A stretch of DNA of 13,595 bases from an uncultured Collinsella sp. (GTDB lineage Bacteria > Actinomycetota > Coriobacteriia > Coriobacteriales > Coriobacteriaceae). A model generated the notes under the pieces. The model searched no databases. It was not told the DNA's origin and saw only the letters and a list, made by a program, of their open reading frames with translations. Of this stretch, positions 1-5,397 are shown piece by piece. The stretch lies in the NCBI GenBank assembly GCA_900546105.1, contig URBP01000059.1, forward strand, positions 1-13,595, given 5' to 3'. A program made the translations under genes and the position numbers. The first letter of the stretch is position 1. Each line of letters begins with the position of its first letter.

Positions 1-251
1 CCGTAGGGCGGCTTGCCCAGGTCGGCGGTCTTCATGACCGCGCCGCACACGGAATCATTGAGGGCCTGGCTGGCGGACTTTTCAAGATAGCCGCAGCGCT
101 CCACCTTGCCTTCCGCGTCCACGCGCACCACGATGCGCACCTTGCCGCGGTCGGCCGGGGCGGCCCAGTTGGCCAGGATCTTGGCCATGGCCTCACCGGC
201 GTAGCCGTTGGCCACGTCCGCGGCGGCGGCGCCCGCGGCCCGTGCGTGCAT
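1..251 (-). CDS. TonB/TolA C-terminal-like protein, partial
   Basis: The minus-strand frame running off the left edge reads GEAMAKILANWAAP, then GKVRIVVRVDAEGKVERCGY, then SQALNDSVCGAVMK and KPPYG. This is the usual TonB/TolA C-terminal pattern: a helix ending in W, a strand with 'VRV..EGKVE', a variable strand, then a helix with an alternating small/polar pattern and a 'PP' stretch. Such domains sit in the periplasm of Gram-negative bacteria and link inner-membrane proton-driven motors to outer-membrane partners. The ATG at 249-251 is the first Met in frame, but the frame stays open upstream with no clear Shine-Dalgarno, so the true start is uncertain. The 3' end lies outside the window. It follows a second TonB-like domain on the same strand (386-700), so both probably come from one Gram-negative genome rather than from the organism of the rest of the window. 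Confidence 0.55.
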   Translation of the reverse strand, partial: MHARAAGAAAADVANGYAGEAMAKILANWAAPADRGKVRIVVRVDAEGKVERCGYLEKSASQALNDSVCGAVMKTADLGKPPY

Positions 252-343
252 GACGGCGCAGCCCGCAGGCGGCGCTCCCGGCGCAACGCAACGCCGGAGG
301 GATCGGGGGGACCGGTCCCGGCGGGCAGGATCCCCAAGACGGC

Positions 344-375
344 AAGGCGGCCGTACCACCGGGCACGACCGCCTT
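344..375 (-). terminator. Terminator-like hairpin after TonB-like gene
   Basis: AAGGCGGCCGT (344-354) and ACGACCGCCTT (365-375) form an 11-base stem with one mismatch and a 10-base loop, 11 bases past the stop codon at 386-388. There is only a weak T run after the stem on the minus strand, so intrinsic termination is plausible but not strong. A separate perfect 12-base palindrome, GGGACCGGTCCC, lies at 308-319. Confidence 0.35.
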
Positions 376-385
376 GACGGACCGG

Positions 386-700
386 CTAGCGGCCCATGAG
401 TTCATTGAGGGTGAAGACAAGGTCCAGCTCGGTGTACTGTTCCGACGGCGGCGGCGGGAAGGCCCCCGCCCGGCTGGTGCGCCAGATGGCGTTGGCCGCC
501 GAGGAGTCGTACTGCGCGTTGCCGGAGCTTTGCGTCACGTCGACTTTTTCCACCTCGCCCTGCAGGTTGACCTTGACCCGGACAACGCAGACCAGGTTCA
601 GGCGCGTGGCGGAGGTGAAGCTCCAGTTGGGACGCACGGCAAGCATGACCTGGCCCATGTAGACGTCGTTGAGGCCACCGCCGCCGGGGCCGTCGCCCTC
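386..700 (-). other. TonB/TolA C-terminal domain segment, likely from another genome
   Basis: On the minus strand this segment encodes GEGDGPGGGG, LNDVYMGQVMLAVRPNWSF, then VRVKVNLQGEVEKVDVTQSS and ELDLVFTLNELMGR, followed by TAG. From memory it closely resembles the end of TolA-type proteins of Desulfovibrio-like bacteria, which also carry a Gly-rich linker before the domain. In its home genome it would be the periplasmic end of a Tol-Pal energy transducer. It is preceded here not by a TolA helical region but by DUF2207 sequence, and is followed by another TonB-like gene on the same strand. Confidence 0.65.
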
Positions 701-2617
701 GCCGCCGCCACCGCCGCCAGAGAAGCCGCCGCCGCTGCCGCCGCTCGAGCTATCGGAGCTCGAAGCCAGCTCGCGAATGGTCTCGTGGTACACATCGTTG
801 AACGAATCGAGCGGGGACTCGTTGCCGTAGTGATGGTAATACCACCAGTAGCAGGGGTAGTTGTCGTAGAAATCGTCACTGTTGCGCAGGTCCGCAGGCA
901 CGGCTTCGGCCAGCTGTCGCAGCACTTCTTTCGAAACGCCCAGGGCAACGCCCATCACCAGCAGCTTGTTCCACAAGATCAGGTCGCTGGGAACGGCCTC
1001 CTTCAGACGCGTAAAGTCCTCGAGCCAATGCTTGAGCGCCTTGCAGCGAGCCGCCACCTCGGCGCCCTCCGGCGTGTAGCGACGGAAGGTGCAGCTCAGG
1101 ACAAAGCCCACGATCGTGACGGGGATCGAGATCATAGCGGCACCGACATTGGCATCCGCAAAGTCGGTATAGATCAGAGAGCCCAGAATGCCAAAGACGA
1201 TGATGATGCCGAGAACCAAGCCGGCAACCAGGGCGATGGTGCCGTCCGAGGCGATAAGCTCGCGCGCCTCCAGCTTGCCCTTAACCGTGCTCTGATAGTC
1301 CTCGAGCTTGTCGCCAACAGATGCAGTACGCTCGCTGGCATACTCCTCCAGCTCGCTAAACGTGCGCGAACGGACGCCGTCTTTATCGGGCTTAACGCCA
1401 GCGAAGAAGACCTTGAGCACATCGCGGTCGATGCCGTCCTTCTTGGCAGCCTTCCAGGCCTCATCGGTCACTGTGATGCGATACGTCTGCTCCTCTTTTT
1501 CGCGACGGAGCAGACCCTTCTTCTTGGTCTCGGTCGCTTCTTCCAGCTTGATCACGCGGTCGTCGGTGAGCTTCATAAGCGTGGCGATATATGCCTGATC
1601 GGGCACGTCGTTCCAGCTCATGAGAGCTGCAAGCACCGCGGGATGGTCGGCCGAGGGCACATCGCGGAAGTACTCGTCCTGAAAGAGCGGCTTGGGTTTG
1701 GGCCTGCGCAGCTTAAGCATCACGATCACACCGGTATAGGCAACCGCCACGACAACACACACCACGGCAATCGCGCCGGCAACCGCACGCGCGTGCTCAC
1801 GGCGAGCGTTGGCCTCGTCGGCCCATTCCTTCTCTTCGCTCAGAATCGTCGACATGCGCTTTTCGCCCGAGACGGCAAGCTGCGGCACCCAGTCGCTGGG
1901 GAAGGCGATGCGTGCCTCGGCGAATTCGCCCTCATGCACGCAGGGAATGGTATAGGTGACCATGGGCTCGTCCGCATCGAGCGACACGTCGCCCGTCAGC
2001 GGGCCGTGGCCCCATGCGCGGAAGTTATCGCCCTTGACGGCAGCCGTCCCGGCAGCGGCATTTGCAAAGTAGACTTCCATCTCGACGTCATCGGAGTCCG
2101 CCGACCAGCCGTCGCCGACGAATTTCCAGTAGAGCTCGGCGGTATCGGCCCAGTTCATAACCGCACCGGTCATGGAATAACTCACGTAGTAGATTGCGCT
2201 GTCGCCGCTCTCGTGAGGGCTGAACACCTTAATCTTTACGCCGTCGTCGGACTGTTCCACCGTGTAAACGCCGTCGTCGCCTTTATTTGCGCTGTCGACC
2301 TTGTTAAACGCAGTGTCGTCTTCCTCGACGCTTAGCACATTGACGACCACCGAGCCGCCTTGCTGGTTAGAGCCTGTATTGATATCCCAATACACGCCGT
2401 TGATGTCGTCGTCGAAATCGAACTGGCGTCCCTCGACAACGGTCAGCGAGCCATCGGCCTCAACCGTGGCGCCGATGTAGGTTTGGCTCATGGAGTAGCC
2501 GTCGGCGTGCGCGGCGGCAGGCAGCAGCAACAACGCAAGCGCGACGAGTGCGCAGACGGAAGCGAATCGCGCAAACAGGCGGCGCTGCCGACAGGGCTGG
2601 GCAACGGGGGCGTTCAT
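386..2617 (-). CDS. DUF2207 membrane protein fused to TonB-like tail (probable chimera)
   Basis: The ATG at 2615-2617 is preferred over one 36 bases upstream because AAAGGA lies just upstream and a signal peptide then begins directly (hydrophobic FASVCALVALALLLLP, likely cut after AHA, residue 38). Residues ~39-270 form the extracytoplasmic DUF2207 region. Membrane segments lie at ~278-300 and in a pair at ~457-510, and a soluble region follows with the aromatic cluster CYWWYYHHYG. A Ser/Gly tail leads into six glycines at residues 634-639. DUF2207 proteins are predicted membrane proteins of unknown function that normally end in such a Gly-rich tail. Here the frame instead continues about 100 residues as a TonB/TolA C-terminal domain (VMLAVRPNWSF, VRVKVNLQGEVEKV, YTELDLVFTLNELMGR). 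That domain has no role in a Gram-positive envelope, so I believe the DUF2207 part is real and the tail foreign. No strong promoter is visible upstream. Confidence 0.8.
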   Translation of the reverse strand: MNAPVAQPCRQRRLFARFASVCALVALALLLLPAAAHADGYSMSQTYIGATVEADGSLTVVEGRQFDFDDDINGVYWDINTGSNQQGGSVVVNVLSVEEDDTAFNKVDSANKGDDGVYTVEQSDDGVKIKVFSPHESGDSAIYYVSYSMTGAVMNWADTAELYWKFVGDGWSADSDDVEMEVYFANAAAGTAAVKGDNFRAWGHGPLTGDVSLDADEPMVTYTIPCVHEGEFAEARIAFPSDWVPQLAVSGEKRMSTILSEEKEWADEANARREHARAVAGAIAVVCVVVAVAYTGVIVMLKLRRPKPKPLFQDEYFRDVPSADHPAVLAALMSWNDVPDQAYIATLMKLTDDRVIKLEEATETKKKGLLRREKEEQTYRITVTDEAWKAAKKDGIDRDVLKVFFAGVKPDKDGVRSRTFSELEEYASERTASVGDKLEDYQSTVKGKLEARELIASDGTIALVAGLVLGIIIVFGILGSLIYTDFADANVGAAMISIPVTIVGFVLSCTFRRYTPEGAEVAARCKALKHWLEDFTRLKEAVPSDLILWNKLLVMGVALGVSKEVLRQLAEAVPADLRNSDDFYDNYPCYWWYYHHYGNESPLDSFNDVYHETIRELASSSDSSSGGSGGGFSGGGGGGEGDGPGGGGLNDVYMGQVMLAVRPNWSFTSATRLNLVCVVRVKVNLQGEVEKVDVTQSSGNAQYDSSAANAIWRTSRAGAFPPPPSEQYTELDLVFTLNELMGR
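701..718. other. Glycine-codon repeat tract, likely chimeric join
   Basis: On the minus strand this reads GGC GGC GGT GGC GGC GGC, encoding six glycines. Both the DUF2207 tail on one side and the TolA-like linker on the other are Gly-rich, so the same low-complexity k-mers could bridge reads from two organisms. Protein family and probable cell-envelope type change across these 18 bases. Confidence 0.6.
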
Positions 2618-2729
2618 AGGCACATCCTTTGTCTGTGGTACCAGTAGCGTCATTGTCCCACGTTTGCGGGCTCATGTGACGAACATCTAGGCCAGCGGAG
2701 TATCAAACGGGACGAAAGTCACGTCCACG

Positions 2730-2779
2730 GCCGGCACTTGGGGACGTTCCTTATCTGCCGGCAGTCTGGGACACTCCTT
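2730..2779. repeat. Two tandem imperfect 23-base repeats
   Basis: GCCGGCACTTGGGGACGTTC (start of copy 1, 2730-2752) and GCCGGCAGTCTGGGACACTC (start of copy 2, 2757-2779) each end in CCTT, agree at 18 of 23 positions and have a 27-base period. The join contains the perfect palindrome CTGCCGGCAG (2755-2764). The core TTGGGGACGTTCCTT resembles dispersed intergenic repeats I recall from coriobacterial genomes, possibly REP-type; this is recollection and not tested. Confidence 0.5.
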
Positions 2780-2805
2780 GGCATAGCCCGCTCCGGCAAT
2801 AGATA
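2778..2805 (+). promoter_or_regulatory. Candidate promoter upstream of foldable segment
   Basis: TTGGCA (2778-2783) and TAGATA (2800-2805), separated by 16 bases, match a sigma-70-type -35/-10 pair. Transcription would start near 2812 and run into the foldable segment and the terminator at 2955-2988. No coding frame is supported between them. Confidence 0.35.
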
Positions 2806-2811
2806 CCACTT

Positions 2812-2988
2812 CATAGCTCCATCACAGGTGTAGCGGCTTTGTGTGGGCGCGGCGTGAGCCGATTAAGCCGGCGAGCGAGGGGCATAAAGCAGTTGAGCGA
2901 AAACGGTTTGCCCCTTTGCCGTTCGCTCGAGGATCATGTCCCCCTTTTCCGCGGAAACCCCGGCAGTTGCGAAGAGCTGCCGGGGTTT
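2812..2988 (+). ncRNA. Candidate structured RNA or attenuated leader, unidentified
   Basis: This ~177-base non-coding segment lies between a candidate promoter and a strong terminator. CGAGCGA (2872-2878) and GGGGCA (2879-2884) can pair with TCGCTCG (2923-2929) and TGCCCC (2909-2914). Alternatively GAGCGA (2895-2900) with ACGG (2903-2906) can pair with the overlapping CCGT/TCGCTC (2919-2928). These two folds compete for the same 3' strand, as in switches and attenuators. I could not match it to 6S, SRP, tmRNA, RNase P or a known riboswitch by eye. It could be an independent small RNA or a leader ahead of gluQ, although gluQ appears to have its own promoter at 3113. Confidence 0.3.
2955..2988 (+). 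terminator. Strong intrinsic terminator
   Basis: AAACCCCGGCAG (2955-2966) and CTGCCGGGGTTT (2977-2988) make a perfect 12-base stem with a 10-base loop, followed by CTGTCGTTTG. No gene on the plus strand ends just before it, so it terminates either the candidate RNA at 2812 or transcription arriving from elsewhere. The A-rich left foot could also serve the minus strand. Confidence 0.7.
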
Positions 2989-3112
2989 CTGTCGTTTGAG
3001 AGCTAGATTGATTGACGACGATTAAGGTGCCGAGCCGGTGGTCCGGCACGCGCAACGCGCGGCCTCAGCAACTTGCAGGCCACGGCAGCGTCTCCCCCAC
3101 CGCGCCCCGCGC

Positions 3113-3118
3113 TATACT
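3113..3118 (+). promoter_or_regulatory. -10 box of gluQ, probably giving a leaderless mRNA
   Basis: TATACT is followed by exactly 7 bases and then the ATG at 3126, so the expected transcription start coincides with the start codon. No Shine-Dalgarno is visible before this ATG. This fits leaderless mRNAs, which are common in Actinobacteria. No good -35 is seen. Confidence 0.55.
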
Positions 3119-3125
3119 CGTCCGC

Positions 3126-4130
3126 ATGGACATCAACGCACGCAACATAGCAACAACCGCCGCCGACGCGCCAACGACGCCGGCCGCTCCCGCGCCCGTC
3201 GTGGGGCGCTTCGCCCCGTCGCCCTCGGGCCGTATGCACCTGGGCAACGTGTTCAGCTGCCTGTGCGCATGGCTTTCGGCCCGCAGCCAGGGCGGCAGCA
3301 TCGTGTTACGCATTGAGGATCTGGACGATCGCTGCAAGCGCCCGGAACTTGCCGCCCAATTGATTGACGACCTGGCCTGGCTGGGGCTGGAGTGGGACGA
3401 AGGCCCCTACTACCAGCACGACCGCCTAGACCTGTACGAGAGCGCCTTGCGCCGGCTGAAAGACGCCGGCCTCACCTATCCCTGCTTTTGCACACGCGCC
3501 GAGCTCCACGCCGCGAGTGCACCGCACGCGAGCGACGGCACGCCCATCTACCGTGGCGCCTGCCGAAGTCTTTCGGCCGAGGAGGTGGCCCGCCGCAGCG
3601 CCCTGCGCGCCCCGGCCACACGTCTGCGCGTGCCCACCGTCGACGACCTCGCAGACGACGTGATCGAATTTGTGGATCGCACGTACGGCGCCCAATGCGA
3701 AGCACTCGCCACCGAGTGCGGCGACTTTTTGGTGCGCCGCAGCGACGGCGTGTTTGCCTATCAGCTAGCCGTGGTGGTCGACGACGCTGCCATGGGCGTC
3801 ACCGAGGTCGTGCGCGGATGCGACCTGCTGGGGTCCACGCCGCGCCAGATCTATCTGCAGCACCTGTTGGGACTGCCCACGCCGTACTACGCACATATTC
3901 CGCTGCTCATGGCACCGGACGGCCGCCGCCTTTCCAAACGAGACCGCGATCTGGACCTGGGCGAACTCCGCGCCCGCTTTGGCACGCCTGAAGCGCTGCT
4001 GGGCTGGCTCGCCGGACAAACAGGCATCGCGCCGGGCACCACGCCGCGCTCTGCCGAGCAGCTGGTCGAGCATTTTAGCTGGGATGTTATCCGCAAGCAC
4101 AGGGAGAACATCACCGTAACGGCTGAGTAA
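3126..4130 (+). CDS. gluQ: Glutamyl-Q tRNA(Asp) synthetase
   Basis: This 334-residue cytoplasmic enzyme is a truncated paralogue of glutamyl-tRNA synthetase lacking the anticodon-binding domain. It activates glutamate and attaches it to queuosine at the wobble position of tRNA(Asp). The class I signature is GRFAPSPSGRMHLGN (HIGH-type motif at residues 38-41). The KMSKS counterpart is LSKRDRD (269-275). A zinc site fits C120-x-C122 and Y142-x3-C146. The size fits GluQ-RS (about 300) rather than full GltX (about 470). The ATG at 3126 was chosen over an upstream TTG at 3012 because the extension is low-complexity and crosses the promoter. The gene is convergent with the metallophosphoesterase, with only 15 bases between the stop codons and no hairpin terminator there. 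Confidence 0.9.
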   Translation: MDINARNIATTAADAPTTPAAPAPVVGRFAPSPSGRMHLGNVFSCLCAWLSARSQGGSIVLRIEDLDDRCKRPELAAQLIDDLAWLGLEWDEGPYYQHDRLDLYESALRRLKDAGLTYPCFCTRAELHAASAPHASDGTPIYRGACRSLSAEEVARRSALRAPATRLRVPTVDDLADDVIEFVDRTYGAQCEALATECGDFLVRRSDGVFAYQLAVVVDDAAMGVTEVVRGCDLLGSTPRQIYLQHLLGLPTPYYAHIPLLMAPDGRRLSKRDRDLDLGELRARFGTPEALLGWLAGQTGIAPGTTPRSAEQLVEHFSWDVIRKHRENITVTAE

Positions 4131-4145
4131 TCAGGCACCCCACCC

Positions 4146-4871
4146 CTACGCAACATCCCAGGGCTGGAGTTCGTCGCCCAGGCGAACGATGCAGTCGTAG
4201 AGCACGGTATGACGCTCGGCCGGGTTGGCATCTCGATGAAAATGCCCGTAATACCAGCGTTTGTAGTCCAAGCGGTCCTCCAGCTCATCGAAAAACGCCG
4301 TAAGCCGATCAACGGCGGGGCAATTCCAGCCGGGCGCCGGATAAAGCGTGGGCGAAAGCATGCGCGTAGAGCAGATGTGGGTGACCACGTAGTCGACCTT
4401 CCAGCCCACGCTGTCGAGCTTTGTCCGTGCCTCCTCAAAGTTGCGGTCGTCCGGCAACTCCTGCGGCCACCAGCTGGAATACGGAATGCGGTATTCCTTG
4501 TCCACGCTCGTGGCGCCGCCCATGGTAAAGACCGTTGAGCCGTCGAGCTCAAAAACCTCGCCACGCGTCAGGCGCCGTATGGGGGAGGTATCCGACAGGC
4601 GCTGCGTCAGCCCACCGTGCCACAACTCCATGGGTCGCTCAGCCCAGTGGTCGAAACGTTCGTGGTTGCCGTCGACGAACAGCACGGTATAGGGGCGCGA
4701 CTCCAGCCAAGCGATGTCGGCGCACTCCTCGGCAGAGAAATCCCACGGAAAGCCAAAGTCGCCGGCAATGATGAGATAGTCGTCGCTCGTCAGGCTTTCC
4801 CCAAGATCCCAATCGCGCAGCTTTTGCATGTCGAGGCCGCCGTGAATATCGCCCGTCACATAGACCGTCAT
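4146..4871 (-). CDS. Calcineurin-like metallophosphoesterase
   Basis: This 241-residue protein carries the full two-metal phosphoesterase motif set: GDIHGG (D8, H10), AGDFGF (D38), DGNHE (N69, H70), VVTHICS (H165) and GHFH (H210, H212). Family members hydrolyse phosphomono- or diesters; the substrate cannot be read from sequence. There is no signal peptide, so it is probably cytoplasmic. The start at 4871 places the first motif at residue 7, as is normal; a longer frame from 4907 adds 12 residues with no family support. GGTGAT lies about 5 bases before the ATG. It lies 85 bases downstream of the small membrane protein on the same strand and may be cotranscribed with it. Confidence 0.85.
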   Translation of the reverse strand: MTVYVTGDIHGGLDMQKLRDWDLGESLTSDDYLIIAGDFGFPWDFSAEECADIAWLESRPYTVLFVDGNHERFDHWAERPMELWHGGLTQRLSDTSPIRRLTRGEVFELDGSTVFTMGGATSVDKEYRIPYSSWWPQELPDDRNFEEARTKLDSVGWKVDYVVTHICSTRMLSPTLYPAPGWNCPAVDRLTAFFDELEDRLDYKRWYYGHFHRDANPAERHTVLYDCIVRLGDELQPWDVA

Positions 4872-4956
4872 CGGATCACCACTTCCCTGTAAGTCGCTAG
4901 CCCACATTCTGCACGATCACTAAGCCAACCGTTCCAGCCCTTCCATCCTTTAGGAC

Positions 4957-5196
4957 CTACCCCTCGTTCTTCCATCCAAACGGGTCGAGCACCCAAAAAA
5001 CCAGATCTAGCAGGCCGCCGGTCATCATGGCGGCGGCAAGGGCGATGATGACGTGCAGAGAGCTGGCACTTCGGAGCACATCAAACGGCCCCAGAACAGC
5101 CAGCAGCGCGACCGCTGCGCCGGCAAGGCACAGCGCGAGGCACGGCCCCGCGCCCTTGACGCACTTCTTTGCAAGGTGCTTGGTGTTGTCACTCAT
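4957..5196 (-). CDS. Small two-helix membrane protein, unknown function
   Basis: This 79-residue protein has a short charged N-terminus (MSDNTKHLAKK), a first hydrophobic helix at about residues 17-37 (PCLALCLAGAAVALLAVLG), a second at about 46-70 (LHVIIALAAAMMTGGLLDLV) and the tail WVLDPFGWKNEG. The ATG at 5194-5196 is preceded by AAGGAG at a spacing of about 10. Upstream in-frame Met codons lack such a site. I do not recognise the family. It is the first gene of a possible two-gene unit with the metallophosphoesterase, and it is divergent from the helicase gene. Confidence 0.65.
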   Translation of the reverse strand: MSDNTKHLAKKCVKGAGPCLALCLAGAAVALLAVLGPFDVLRSASSLHVIIALAAAMMTGGLLDLVFWVLDPFGWKNEG

Positions 5197-5234
5197 CGAT
5201 ATCGAACTCCTTAGAGGGTCGTTGTTCAGATGCA

Positions 5235-5260
5235 TGCCACCGCGGCGGAGCATGGTGGCA
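5235..5260. other. Hairpin in the divergent intergenic region
   Basis: TGCCACC (5235-5241) and GGTGGCA (5254-5260) form a 7-base stem in the 201-base gap between the small membrane protein and the helicase. CGGACACGTCCG (5282-5293) is a second short inverted repeat nearby. Either could be an operator or part of a leader. I see no clear -35/-10 pair for either gene here. Confidence 0.25.
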
Positions 5261-5397
5261 GGGTAAGTGTCGCTTGTCGTGCGGACACGTCCGAAAGCTC
5301 GCGCCAAACCGCCAATCTTAATCGTCATACGCCCAAAATACGAACGATCGATCTGTTATCCTGGCGCCAACATAGTCTTTCGAAAGGTTTGGCCGGG

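Noticed and set aside
374..2335. A 653-codon open frame on the plus strand opposite the DUF2207 gene
   Set aside because: Its protein shows no recognisable domain and is the antisense reading of a gene with signal peptide, membrane helices and a ribosome-binding site; long antisense frames are common in GC-rich DNA.
386..2617. Novel DUF2207-TonB fusion as a biological discovery
   Set aside because: The join lies in a low-complexity glycine tract, the two parts fit different envelope types, and another artefact is proven in the same contig.
2812..2988. 6S RNA or SRP RNA
   Set aside because: The 5' and 3' ends do not pair as in 6S RNA, and the conserved SRP loop motif is absent.
3012..3125. 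N-terminal extension of gluQ from a TTG codon
   Set aside because: It has no family similarity and covers the -10 box; the ATG at 3126 gives the normal enzyme length.
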